Assembly (NCBI GenBank): GCA_963995505.1
Contig: OZ023190.1
Location: 14,688,092-14,752,091 of the forward strand
Direction: 5' to 3'
Length of the DNA stretch: 64,000 nucleotides
From: Hypericum androsaemum
Lineage: Eukaryota > Streptophyta > Magnoliopsida > Malpighiales > Hypericaceae
The position numbers were made by a program, and so were the translations under genes. Below are positions 34,025-45,600 of the stretch, in pieces. The notes under the pieces were generated by a model, which searched no databases, was not told where the DNA came from, and saw only the letters and a list, made by a program, of their open reading frames with translations. Positions within the stretch are counted from its first letter, which is position 1. Every line of letters starts with the position of its first letter.

Positions 34025-34939
34025 ATGTACCATTCGAAGCAGAAACACCGGGCCGACCCCGGCGCAACCGCAACCGAAACAACCTCGTCGTCATCGAAGA
34101 AGGCCCAGCCTGATTGGATCTGCGAGGCGGTAAACGGCGGATCCCTGCGACGGGTGGACCTCCTAACCGGGCAAAACGGATGGGCCTCACCCCCGGGCGA
34201 CCTCTTCACCCTCCGCCCCAAGGGCTACCTCACCAAGCGGCAGAAATCCCCCGCCGCCGGCGAGTACCTTCTCTCCCCGGCCGGAATGGACTGGCTCAGA
34301 TCCGCGACCAAGCTCGAGAACGTCCTGGCCCGGCCCGACAACCGCGTGGCCCAGGCCTTAAGGAACGCCCAGTCCCGCAACCAGTCGATGAAGTCGTTTA
34401 TTTTCGCGGTGAACCTGCAGGTTCCTGGGAAGGAGCAGCACAGCGCGGTGTTCTACTTCGCGACCGAAGACCCAATCCCGGCCGGTTCGCTGCTCCACCG
34501 GTTCGTCCACGGGGACGACGCATTCCGGAACCAGCGGTTCAAACTCGTGAACCGGATCGTGAAGGGTCCCTGGATGGTGAAGAAGGCGGTGGGGAACTAC
34601 GGCGCCTGCCTTCTCGGGAAGGCGCTGACGTGTAACTACCACCGCGGCCCTAACTACCTGGAGATCGACGTGGACATCGGGAGCTCCAAGATAGCCAGCG
34701 CGATCCTGCACCTCGCGCTGGGGTGCGTCACCAGCGTCACCATTGACATGGGGTTCGTCGTCGAGGCCCTGACCGAGGACGAGCTCCCCGAGAGGTTGAT
34801 TGGCGCAATTAGGGTTTGCCAGATGGAGATGGCCTCAGCGGCCATCGTCCGGGACGCGCCCGCCGCGCGTGGGGGCTCTTGCTCGGCCAAGGTTAACGAC
34901 CACAAGTCTAGTGACGAGGACGACAACGGCGACAAGTAA
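34025..34939 (+). CDS. DUF1336 (EDR2 C-terminal domain) protein
   Basis: A single-exon gene of 304 residues starting MYHSKQKHRADPGATATET. Most of the chain is the domain found at the C terminus of ENHANCED DISEASE RESISTANCE 2. Visible conserved parts are QPDWICEAVNGG-like residues near 28, NGWASPPGDLFTLRPKGYL near 50, SMKSFIFAVNLQVPGKEQH near 122, FYFATEDPIPAGSLLHRFV near 143, VNRIVKGPWMVKKAVG near 175, YHRGPNYLEIDVDIGSS near 206 and VTIDMGFVVEALTEDELPE near 237. EDR2 also has PH and START domains, which are absent here. Short DUF1336-only proteins are a separate plant family of unknown biochemical role. The acidic tail SSDEDDNGDK is variable. The codon bias is strongly G/C. Confidence 0.93.
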   Translation: MYHSKQKHRADPGATATETTSSSSKKAQPDWICEAVNGGSLRRVDLLTGQNGWASPPGDLFTLRPKGYLTKRQKSPAAGEYLLSPAGMDWLRSATKLENVLARPDNRVAQALRNAQSRNQSMKSFIFAVNLQVPGKEQHSAVFYFATEDPIPAGSLLHRFVHGDDAFRNQRFKLVNRIVKGPWMVKKAVGNYGACLLGKALTCNYHRGPNYLEIDVDIGSSKIASAILHLALGCVTSVTIDMGFVVEALTEDELPERLIGAIRVCQMEMASAAIVRDAPAARGGSCSAKVNDHKSSDEDDNGDK

Positions 34940-36399
34940 TTGATTCTGTCGTTTCCGTTTATCGTTTCTTTTTCTGTTATTAATTTTTCTTTTACTTTGG
35001 TTCTTTGATCAAAGTTGCTGCTAATTTTCCTTTTCTAATATTTTTTGTAATGGATGTCACCCTTTTTTAATAGAGGGGGCCTTTAAGTTGTCTAGCGTTG
35101 TAGATAATAAAATGGGAAAAATTAAACAAATAGCATCTGGTTTTTTTTTTGGGCTGTATGTGAAGTTGCTCCCTTACTCTCTGGCTCTCTTCATGGAGAC
35201 ATCTCCAATCGCCAGCAGCCCTACTATGTTTTTTTAACATCCACTATTCATAAGTTGAATGTTAGACCCTATTTTATGAGCCGAGGTCTCTGGTTCAAGT
35301 CGAGAATGGAAACTCTCTCAATAGTACATTGTTCTCTTCCAAAACCATTTGTGTAATATCCGAACTTTATAAGATTCAACAATTTTTGATTTATATCAAA
35401 ATTATATCAAAAGTTAAATATTAGTAGGCCAGGATACTTGGGAATGCGTATTGTGCTTATGAGTAGGATTAAAAGAAAAGGAATCGGTAGGTGAGAGAGA
35501 GATGGGCAACTGATACCCCCAGGCCCCACCACAGCGTTGAAAGCGTTGGCCGCTCATCTTTCCCGAGTGCTTTTGTCGCTGTGCACTTCTTTGTTTTCTG
35601 CTCGACTTCTGGGATGGGCCAATCTCCACTGTGTCACGAGAGTGGAGAAATTTGACGTTGCTTCTGGCTTGGATGCGCTGGTTGGGGAGATTCCACTGTT
35701 TGGATATTTGGTGGTGGGGACTGGGAAATAGAAGTGGGGATCTTGCAAATAAGGGATACAAGATTACAATCTGCCAAACATCCTCATCCTCAATTGCATA
35801 CTCAAAATCTAAATTTCTAACCGCTTAAACGAACTTTCGTGAATGTGGCATGTTGAATATGGTTACGGATGATTGAGTCAGAGTAAAATAGCCTCGTGTT
35901 CTATATGAAACAGCTCACTCCCAATTATTTTGATTCCGCTCACCAACCCCATTTACTTTTATAAGTCTGCATGCTTTGAATCGTTGGGTTTTTGTGGTCC
36001 GATCATTAATTCTATCGACTATTGATGCAAGAATCGAACACAATTCTATCATTTTTATTCGAGCAACAAACCCCTTTTATATTATATATTCCTCAATGCG
36101 CAGATTCGAGTTGTTAGCTTTCGGCATTTTCCGAATGATCGCGCTGGAGGTCAAAGTGATGACTGATAAAATATCGTCTAAAACTAAAAACAAATGTCAA
36201 TTCTTGTCGAATTTTGCTGGCCATATGAGGTAAATGGGCTTAAGCTAGTCGTGGTCCGTTCAATAGTATAGATTCTATGGACCTATTAAGCTGTTATTAG
36301 AGATTTTTTTGTCGAAAATTTCCTAGAACTTTTAATATTCAAAATTTTATGCGACAATGACATTGATGTTGTATTAAATAAAAGTACACTAAATATGGA
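34940..36399. other. Intergenic DNA with a possible SINE-like piece
   Basis: About 35270-35345 contains GGTCTCTGGTTCAAGTCGAG followed by GGAAACTCTCTC, reminiscent of the B-box side of tRNA-derived plant SINEs, but no A-box, tail or target duplication can be fixed. The rest shows nothing recognisable. Confidence 0.35.
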
Positions 36400-37005
36400 T
36401 TATCGCATTTGGTACATCAAATCTATGAGATTAAGGTTCTCTGACTGAACCGAATTTGTACGGTTGCATTGACCGCTTTGACGGTGGCACTTAGATTTGG
36501 TTCTGACAATTTTAAGTACATGTAAATATGTTTTTTTACAGAAATATGAGGTCGGAAAATCCGAGAAGATAAGTACATCGAGATCTAGATTAAGGCGGGC
36601 ATGGCGATAAAGCCAATTCGTAATAGTGTTTTGAGATCTAGAAATATTTAGGAGAGAACAATAAAGTAAAAGAGCTAGGTTGTGCCTAATCCCTATTACA
36701 AGATATTCTACACTCCAATCAATGGTGGCCATAGAATCCGTGATGAAAATATAAGCCACCCGGCAATCAGTCTCGATGATGGAGTGAACGTTGCTGCAAG
36801 TCGATGCCGCTGTAGAAATAGCAAGAGAAATCGTCGCAATTTTAGCTTCCAGTGGAGAAGAAGCCTTCAAAAGTTGAACCTGGCCATTGATAAGATGGCC
36901 TTCAAAATCTCGTGTGATGACAGCAATCCATGCTTCAGAGATGGGGTCTCTCCACGATGCATCACAATTGAGCTTTATGGTGCTTGGCTCCGGAACCACC
37001 CATAA
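36400..37005 (-). pseudogene. RNase H domain fragment (minus strand)
   Basis: The minus strand reads WVVPEPSTIKLNCDASWRD (first catalytic Asp), then AWIAVITRDFEGHLINGQ, SPLEAKIATISLAI (Glu), SIIETDCRVAYIF (Asp) and ISRSQNTITNWLYRHA. This is the RVT_3 RNase H fold common to the 3' end of plant LINEs. The frame is open for about 200 codons. No adjoining reverse transcriptase is seen, so it is either a 5'-truncated LINE or a small RNase H-like host gene. The former seems likelier. Confidence 0.65.
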
Positions 37006-37658
37006 AAAATTTTCAAAATAGGGGTCGCTTCAAGCTTGTGGACCTTCAAAAATTCAAAATAACTGTCAAAAGATCTTCTAGCAGTATCTCTTGGAACAAT
37101 CGGAATGGCCTAAAAAAGAAACTTGTTTCTAATATCCCAAACGAACCAATCTACAGGAAATGTGAAATCAAATGAGAGTCCTGATTGTTAGATAAGCAAG
37201 GTAAATATGTCGAGCATATATTTTTTAGGTCAAATTGTATTATTGATTTTAAATTGTAATAGTGTTTTAATATCCTTTCCTCAGCAAGTCCAGTGTTCTT
37301 ATGGGCCAAAGTCCGACTAGCATTAGCCCATTAAGAGTATTTTCGAATCACACAATGAAGCCCGGCCTACACCAACAACAACGACTTTTTCTATCAAGAG
37401 AAACACGGAAATAATTAGTATTTACACATTGAGATGTCTCATTTTGATCAATACGAAGATTTACTAAACTGATGAATTCAGATCTAAATATTTTGAGCTG
37501 AATAATGACAAAACTCTGTTGTTTCCAAGTTTGGAAATCGATACTTTTGATATATAAGAACAGAGTTATGACAATCAATTAATCACTAGCAAATTAGTAA
37601 TTAACTCATACTTGGAGTTGGAGCTGATTACTAATCTGGAACATTCTTTTCTCCGTAA
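37006..37658. other. 3' flank of the aspartic protease gene
   Basis: AT-rich with no gene visible. The part nearest 37658 is presumably the 3' UTR of the protease. Confidence 0.45.
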
Positions 37659-39387
37659 CTAACTACAACCGCCGGAGGCGAACCCCACGCGCCCGTTAGC
37701 GACGTCGTATACAACCTCCAGGGTCTTCTGCTGGACATTCCCAAATATGGCGATATCGGAGGCGTCACTGTTCGGGGCGAAGGCCAGGCAGACCTGCGAC
37801 GGTTTGTTGACGTACATTATCCCGTTGGCGGCGATGTTAACGGTGATCCCGCCGTTGAAGGAGACCTGAAGGGTGGGGATGGAGACGCCGGAGGTGTACG
37901 CACTGAGGTCGTAGCATGTGTCCAGGATGGAGAGCGCCGGCGCGGTGGGGTACTTGGACATGCCCTGACGGAAGGCGGCGCGCAGGGCGGAGTAGGCGGA
38001 CGGGGGGAGGCGCGTGATGACAGTGCCGGAGTCGATGATGGCTCCGGCGCTGGTGAACACCGACTGCGGGATCGCGAGCTTGTTCCCGCCGACGGAGATG
38101 CCGGTGAAGTCGAGGCCGTAGAAGTTGGAGGGGACTGCGGAGGAGGAGGAGAGCGGGGTGAACTTGGCGGCCTTCGAGCCGCCGCCGAAGGTGAGGAAGC
38201 CGGTGGAGCTGGAGGAGGACGGGAGGCAGTAGGAGAAGAGCTTCTGATACTTGACAGCGGTTTGGGAGACCAGGGAAAGCTTGTCCCGGCCCAAGCCTAT
38301 CAAGCCAGCCGCGCCGCCGAATAAGCCGTCGTTGTACTCGCCGCAGCCGAAGTAGAAGCTCGGGAAGACGTCGGATTGGGTGAGAGTCAGCTTCTCGGTC
38401 CCGAAGAATCCCACGGAGTAGGAGGAGTCGCCGTATTGGATCAAGTACTCGCACGTTGAAGACTCGCAGCTTGGTGTGTTTCCTGTTAATCAGTAAAACA
38501 TACGTCATAATCTATTCTCGTATATTTAACATGATATCAGAGTCGGTTGATACGAGTTTTACCCGTGGCGGAAACAAGACCGCTACAGGCGGACGAGCTA
38601 CAAGAAACGTTGTGGTAGGAGGAGGACTGGGAAGGGTTGAAAATGGGCTCTTTTTGTTGATAGCAACTCCTAACGCAGGGCTGGCACTGGGTCCACGTAA
38701 GGTCGCTGCCGGTGTCGAAGATGAGGGAGAGATCTCTGGCGGGTGTACCTAATCCCACTTGCACTATATAATTGCCCGTCCCGAGGGACATGCCGCTTTT
38801 GGCAGGCACGGTAGCAGCCTCCGTCCGTGGGACGTGATCCGGGGAGGTTGAGGTTGAGGTTGACTTAGACTTTGAGATTCTCTTGTGGATTGACTTCACT
38901 CGGGATTGGTCCTCAAGGAGCACCTCCGTGGGGGTGAGCGCACTGAATTTCTCCTTGTTTAGGTTGGAGCATGGGCCGTGTTTGTGGACTACCTTCAAAG
39001 TGGACTGCTTCCCGAGTTCTACGCAAGGAGAAAAAAATCGAAACGAATTTAGAAAAAAAGTATTTAATATATATGTGCCTAGAAATTTTTGAACGAAAAT
39101 AGTTACAGGTTACTATATTTTAGATTTTATAGCAATTAAAGGTTATTTTTCTCCTATTAAATTAATCAGATTTTAGATATCACATGGTAGTCAAATATTG
39201 TAAATTTTTGTCACTTGATCGGCCACTTTTGACAACAAAATATTACTATACAAGTACGTCCAACTACATGGTATTGTAATGTATGTTTTTGTATGTAAAC
39301 GTATATGGTCGAAGACCTTTGAAGTTGACTTGAAGATTTGGCTTTGAAATTTTTGTTGGCAAGTCTTTGGCATTAGAACAAAAAAAA

Positions 39388-39450
<63 letters not shown>

Positions 39451-41253
39451 AGGCAAAATGCATGTATCGCAAGAGACCCTACCGAAAAATAATTAAGAAA
39501 AGATTCCTCAACGTCTCGTCCACAGCCTACTACAATACATGGTAGGATCAGGGATGTTGGCAACTTTTTTTTGTTGGTTTTCGGGGTTCTCAAAACGCGT
39601 TTCCCAAACAAGAGAATAGAGTTCTTATCTTAAAAAAATCTGAACATTTTCGATTCTAAATAAGATATTAAAAAAATTGCTTATAGAATCACCAAGGAAT
39701 CTTACTATAATTGGATGTCTTATTTAGGCGTATATATATAAATGTGTAACGGTGTATTTCATGGATTAATTGTTGGAATATCGCATTCTTAACCTTTTGA
39801 TGTCAACAAAATCACATTCGTGAACTTGCTTGTATCCAATCCGCTCCTTCCATTGGAAGCAAAGATGGAAAAAAAAGCCCTAATGCAAGTAAAGGTAACG
39901 TTTGGTAAATAAATGAATAAAATTATGAAAGGTCGTCTATTCAACAAAGAAATTAGGTACATATCATGTTTTCACTATACTTTTAAAATCCATTAAGGAC
40001 GTGGAATAGGTGACAAAAAATTAACCACGAAGATCAATTTCCTAACCGTGGAAATTAAAACGATCCTCTCTCTTTTTTTTGAAATTAAAACGATCCAAAT
40101 TAAATATATACATTCTACTTATAAAATAAAAATTAAATATATACATCGTCCCTTATAATAATCAACATAATATAGATTTCATATCTCTCTCGATTCATTT
40201 ATATCATAACAACGTTAGTACCTTATATTTTGGGGGAATATTAATGTACCTACTTATTGTATTCCTGCTAATTTAATAATCACAGAGATGATCAAATTTT
40301 TTTTTAAAAAATGATTGTTCCGTATTAAAATGCGGTGGGTAAAGTTTCATTGCACACACCCAATCATATTGCCTCTTTTTATAGTGTCGTGCACGGACCC
40401 ACTTACAAACCAATCAATTAAATGATCATGATTGATCATAAATTTGAAGTTGACTCCCATGTCCATTATTCGTCGTGCATAAACCATTTCAAGACCACAC
40501 GAATGCATTCATGCTCCATCCTTGAACTTTATTTTCTCATCTGTCCCTTGCCTTTTTGTAGCAAACACCGTATACATGCGTAGCGATTAATTTACCATGT
40601 AATATTATAACTTATATAAGTATAATTATTGTCGAGATTAATACATCACTAATTACAAGTGCGACAAATTTGTTTATAATTATAAAAAAATTCACAAACT
40701 TATTGTATTACATTTTTTTTTGTTAGATATAAAGATTCAAATATGATATTAGTCTACTTACTCGTAAACACAAATACGACTAACAACAAATTAGTTTTCC
40801 AAGAAAAAGGACAATACTATTTATGAGCTCAAACAGGTTGTAATTTGATCGCCATAAGAAAGTAATAGCTTATATCGGTTTTTGAAAGGAATGGGCCAGA
40901 AGACTAAGAGAACCATATAGTTTGTATCTAGCATACCTTTTGTAACACCTGGTGTAATTATTGGGTATATATAAAAATAATCAACTTACCAAAAAAAGGA
41001 ACCATATAGTTCATTTTTTATATAACAGAAAATAAAGTTGAAATTGAAAATAACCTTTGGTAGAAGGAGAGCATGAATCTGATGGTAGGAGAGAACTGAG
41101 CTCAAATGTATGGAAATGCTCAATTTGATTGCTTTCTCCAAGCTTCCTTCCTTCTATGGCAGAGCTCTCCTTCAGGGACAAGAAGAGGGCAATAGAGAAA
41201 ACGCAAGCATATAGGACACACTTGAAGGAAAGGGATTGAAAGACAGTGGCCAT
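37659..41253 (-). CDS. Nepenthesin-type aspartic protease, secreted
   Basis: Three exons, 41253-41055, 39018-38563 and 38482-37659, join at GT-AG sites with matching phases (1 and 1) into 492 residues. A hydrophobic N-terminus (CVLYACVFSIALFLSL) is a signal peptide. A propeptide with LKVVHKHGPC at about 74-83 is typical of the At5g10770 subgroup. The first active site is DTGSDLTW (D168). The second is IIDSGTVITRLP (D369). Between them lies a cysteine-rich nepenthesin insert (CQPCVRSCYQQ, later CSSSACSG). The chain ends in GFASGGCS. Members are exported or apoplastic proteases in defence and development. The first intron is unusually long (2,036 bases) and holds a TA microsatellite. The second is 80 bases. 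All catalytic residues are present, so it is probably functional. Confidence 0.93.
39390..39446. repeat. (TA)n microsatellite in the protease intron
   Basis: About 28 uninterrupted TA units in intron 1 of the aspartic protease gene. It is self-complementary and probably length-variable. Confidence 0.93.
39447..41054. other. Remainder of the protease first intron
   Basis: AT-rich with no open frame or transposon boundary found. The boundaries follow from the splice sites of the flanking exons. Confidence 0.6.
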
Positions 41254-41359
41254 CGTATTGGACCCCCGACCTAGCTATAGCTAATTCTTCAGATTTAATT
41301 CTGTTTGTCTCGTGTTAGGAGGACTGAGGAGTACACTTCTTTATGTGTAGGTTGGACCA

Positions 41360-41367
41360 TATTTATA
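41360..41367 (-). promoter_or_regulatory. TATA box of the aspartic protease gene
   Basis: TATAAATA on the minus strand, 107 bases upstream of the start codon, would place transcription start near 41330 and give a leader of about 80 bases. Confidence 0.55.
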
Positions 41368-41704
41368 AGCTACACGGGTGTTCCATTAAACCGAAAATTC
41401 CTGTATTTCCACAAGTACAACTTGGTATAGTTAATAATAATCCTTCCACGTCACCCTCTCGCAGGAAAAAAATGTCTCTGTTTTGATCGGTAGTAGTCTC
41501 GCTAATTTGTACAACCGCGTTAGTAAGCTTAAAAAGGTTGGCAAATCAAAATTACTGGTCGTGATTAGCGGAAGCTATTTGTGCTTTTTTTACTTTAATT
41601 TTTGGTGGATCGTGTTACTTTTTTTTTGTAACGTTTTCTTTTTAAATTTTTTTTGTGGGATACACTATAATAATACTATTATAGTCTCAACCCAACGCAC
41701 AAAT
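41368..41704. other. Spacer upstream of the protease gene
   Basis: T-rich DNA without features. It ends in CAAAT, the probable left target site of the following copia element. Confidence 0.5.
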
Positions 41705-42326
41705 TGTTGGGTTTTGAATGCATTTTTTAATGCATTTGGCCCAAAGTGGAAAGGCCCAAAGTGGAGGCCCAAAAGGGAAATGAATGGGGCAATACCACAT
41801 TGATTAGAGCAATGAGGATTTCCTTGTTTATAAGGAATTCCCCTCCTTGCCTCTCAACTTGATTGGTTACCCAAAAGGCTGACCCACCGCTAGCTGCCTG
41901 CGAGGACGGTGCTTCTCGAGCACGAGCACGCACTCGCGCACGTGCGTGTGCGCAGGTCGCATTGGACGCAGGTCGCAATGGGCGCTTTGTGGCGCACTTG
42001 GCACTTCGAGTATGCGCATCGTCGCGAGGAGCTGGAGGAGCCTTAAGTATTTTGACCGGGCCCAAAGGTAGCTGCGCAGCTACCGAAGCGACGAGGAGCT
42101 GCGAGCGCCTTCAGGTTGGCCGCCGAAGAGGCACGACGGGATGGAAAGTCCGGGAGACTTCCAGAAGGCCGAAGGGCTGCGAAATTCGTCGCGAAAGGCC
42201 ACGAGCGCAGCCTGGCGCGCCTGGAAGGGTCCAGAAGCCACCAAAGGGCCATGAGTTCAGCCAGACAGCCTGTTGGCCGAGCGGACGCGTCCCTTCGGGG
42301 TGGCTGCCTCCCTGCCTCCTCCAGCC

Positions 42327-42334
42327 TATAAATA
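42327..42334 (+). promoter_or_regulatory. TATA box of the plus-strand copia LTR
   Basis: TATAAATA after a GC-rich stretch and conserved in the other LTR near 47737. A second candidate, TATATAAG, lies at 42429-42436. Which is used decides the distance between the RNA 5' end and the pairing segment at 42549. Confidence 0.6.
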
Positions 42335-42548
42335 GGTGTACCCTCCTTGCCATTTCCTCATCCCAGAGCATTGTTGTCTTCTCCTCTTCCCCCGTTCTTC
42401 ACTTAGAAAAGAGTCCGAAAGTTCTGGGTATATAAGAGTTCGCCCGAAAGTTTCGAGATACGTGTACAACGGTCTTGGAAACGTCCTAAACAGTCGTTGT
42501 ATCTTGGGGACGATTGCCGAAGCCCGTACCGCACTGAAATATACGGGG

Positions 42549-42563
42549 CAATCTCGTCTTACG
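42549..42563 (+). promoter_or_regulatory. LTR segment A, pairs with the leader
   Basis: CAATCTCGTCTTACG is the perfect 15-base reverse complement of 42636-42650, which begins two bases after the LTR. The same segment is kept in the 3' LTR at 47977-47991. Confidence 0.85.
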
Positions 42564-42605
42564 GAGAAAGTGTCCAACACTTGCCTCGACTGAAGAAAAT
42601 CCTAA

Positions 42606-42615
42606 TCAAGTACAC
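42606..42615 (+). promoter_or_regulatory. LTR segment B, pairs with the leader
   Basis: TCAAGTACAC is the perfect 10-base reverse complement of 42650-42659, just before the gag start codon. Because it lies between segment A and its partner, simultaneous pairing would form an H-type pseudoknot. Confidence 0.6.
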
Positions 42616-42635
42616 CAACTCCGACAAACAACAAT

Positions 42636-42659
42636 CGTAAGACGAGATTGTGTACTTGA
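42636..42659 (+). promoter_or_regulatory. Self-complementary leader / candidate self-primer site
   Basis: The first 15 bases (CGTAAGACGAGATTG) complement LTR segment A, and the last 10 (GTGTACTTGA) complement segment B. This occupies the position where copia elements carry a tRNA primer site. The geometry, with the 3' end of segment A facing U5 as template, would allow extension of a cleaved RNA self-primer. Alternatively it is a structural element controlling gag translation. Confidence 0.6.
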
Positions 42660-42661
42660 AG

Positions 42662-45600
42662 ATGGCATCGACAAGCTCAGCACCAGTGCCAGCGGTCCCG
42701 AGAACTGTCCACGCCGAAAGGCCGGCCAAGTTCAACGGTACCGAATTCAAGAGGTGGCAACAGAAGATGTTGTTCTACCTAACGACGCTCAACCTGGTCC
42801 GATTCTTGAAGGAAGAGGCTCCGAAGGTGGCAGAAAATGAGGCAGATCAACAGAAGATCAACGCCCTCGATGCATGGAGTCACAGCGACTTTCTATGCCG
42901 GAACTACATCCTGAATGGACTAGACGACACGCTCTACAATGTCTACGCGGAAGCTAAGACCGCTAAAGAGCTGTGGAGTTCACTCGAGAAGAAGTACAAA
43001 ACGGAGGATGCCGGGACGAAGAAATTCATCGTCGGACGATTCCTCGACTTCAAGATGGTGGACTCCAAGAAGGTCATTGACCAAGTGCAAGAGTTGCAGC
43101 TGATCCTTCGCGAGATCCAAGCCGAAGGGATGCAACTCAGCGAGTCCTTCCAAGTAGCTGCGATGATCGAGAAGCTCCCCCCGCTGTGGAAGGACTTCAA
43201 GAGCTACCTCAAGCACAAGAGGAAGGACATGGGCCTAGAAAACCTGATAGTGAGACTAAGGATCGAGGAAGACAACCGAAAATCCGAAGTCAAGCAAGGC
43301 AAGGCCAACTCTGAGACCACCGTGCACCTCGCTGAGGGAAAAAGTGGCAAGAAGAGGAAGAAGTCCGAGGATAAGCAGAAGGAGCAAAAGCCCAAGAAGA
43401 AAAAGATCAAGGGCGACTGCTACAACTGCGGGAAACCCGGACACATGGCTAAGGACTGTCGCCAGCCGAAGAAGGACGACCAAGGAAGGGCTAACCTGGC
43501 TGAAGACTTATCCCAGATAGATCTGTCAGCCGTAGTGTTTGAAGCCAACCTGGTGGACAATCCGAGAGAGTGGTTCGTGGACACTGGAGCTACCTTCCAC
43601 GTCTGCTCGGACAAGGAGATGTTCTCGAACTATATCCCAATCACCGGCCGAAAGCTGTTCATGGAAAACTCCGCAACGTCCAAGATCGTTGGTCTGGGAA
43701 AGGTGGTCCTGAAGCTGACCTCAGGAAAGGAGCTGACCCTCAAGGATGTGCTGCATGTCCCGGACATCCGCAAGAACTTAGTCTCTGGCTCCCTGTTAAG
43801 CAAAGCCGGTCTTAAGCTTGTATTTGACGCTGATAAGTTTGTACTGACCAAAGCGGGTCAATTCATAGGAAAGGGTTATCTAGAAAGGGGGCTATTTAAG
43901 ATGAATGTAATAACTGTACATCGCACCTTTAACGGTGAAAATAAAGTTAATGCTTCTTCTTACTTGGCCGAGTGTTCTAATTTATGGCATGGTAGATTAG
44001 GACACGTAAATCTAAACTCGCTAAGAAAGTTAGTAAGTTTAAATTTATTACCGAATCTAGAGTTCAACCCATCCGATAAATGTGAAGTATGTGTGGAGGC
44101 TAAAATGACCAAAGCACCTTTCCATTCAGTGGAAAGAAGTACTACTCCTTTAGAATTAATTCATACGGACACTTGCGATATGAAACACGTGCAAACTAAA
44201 GGCGGGAAGAAATACTTCATCACGTTTATCGATGATTGCACAAGATACTGTTACGTATATCTCCTAAAGGGCAAAGACGAAACTCTTGATGCTTTTAAGA
44301 GATATAAGAATGAGGTTGAAAATCAACTCAGCGTGAAAATCAAAATGATCCGAAGTGATCGAGGAGGAGAATATGTAGCTCCGTTTGAGGAACTCTGTCA
44401 AGAACATGGCATTATTCATCAGACGACTGCTCCATACTCACCTCAATCGAATGGCGTAGCTGAACGCAAAAATCGAACTCTTAAGGAGATGATGAACGCT
44501 ATGTTGATTAGCTCGGGCTTACCCCAGAACATGTGGGGGGAAGCTGTGCTCTCAGCTAACCACATTCTAAACAAATTGCCACACAAGAAAAGGGATAAAA
44601 CTCCATATGAACTATAGAAAGGAAGGAAGCCTTCCTACGGTTACCTTAAAGTGTGGGGGTGCCTAGCAAAGGTCGAAGTACCTAAGCCTAAGCAGGTGCG
44701 AATAGGACCCAAGACCATTGATTGCATCTTTATCGGATATGCGCAAAATAGTAGTGCTTATCGATTCTTGGTGCATAAATCTGAAAACCCTGAGATAAAC
44801 ACGGGAATGGTCATAGAATCAAGGAACGCAACATTTTTTGAAGATAGCTTTCCTAATGAGGAAAGAAAGGAAGCAAGTCCGAAGAAAAGGGCTCACGAGA
44901 CTACGCAAGGGTCAAATCAGAAAGATGATGAACCTAGACGTAGTAAACTGACGAAGGTAACCAAATCTTTCGGTCCGGACTATCTAACCTATGCGTTAGA
45001 ATATGAACCCAGGACAATCCAAGAGGCATTGTCCAGTCCAGATGCTCCTCTCTGGAAGGAAGCTATCAATAGTGAGATAGAATCCATTATGCAAAACCAC
45101 ACGTGGAAAATCGTGGATCTCCCACCGGGCTGCAAACCTTTGGGATGCAGGTGGATCCTAAAAAGGAAATTCAAAGCTCGATTGGTAGCTAAGGGGTTCA
45201 AGCAGAAGGAGGGATATGATTTCTTTGACACGTATTCACCGGTCACAAGAATCACATCGATTAGAGTACTCATAGCTGTTGCAGCACTCTATAACCTCGA
45301 GATCCACCAAATGGATGTAAAAACAGCTTTTCTAAATGGAGAACTGGAAGAGGAGATATACATGGAGCAACCTGAAGGGTTTGTGACTCCCGGTCAAGAG
45401 CATAAAGTGTGCCGACTAGTCAAGTCACTATACGGGCTAAAACAAGCGCCGAAACAGTGGCACGAGAAATTTGACAAAACAATGTTGTCAAATAGATTTA
45501 AGATCAATGAGTGCGATAAATGTATTTACATTAAGGGCACACCTGAAGCTTACGTAATTGTATGTCTCTATGTAGATGACTTACTAATTATGGGAAGCAA

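Larger units (their letters stand above)
41705..42633 (+). repeat. 5' LTR of the plus-strand copia element
   Basis: 929 bases. It starts with a hairpin-like GAATGCATTTTTTAATGCATT (41718 onward), then three GGCCCA words. A GC-rich middle has GCAC repeats. A TATA box follows near 42327 and a second TATATAAG near 42429. The U5 end holds the two segments that pair with the leader. Confidence 0.93.

Noticed and set aside
35270..35345. A tRNA-derived SINE
   Set aside because: Only a B-box-like word was found. There is no A-box, tail or target duplication.
43256..43851. Minus-strand ORFs within copia gag
   Set aside because: They are antisense shadows of the lysine-rich gag frame.
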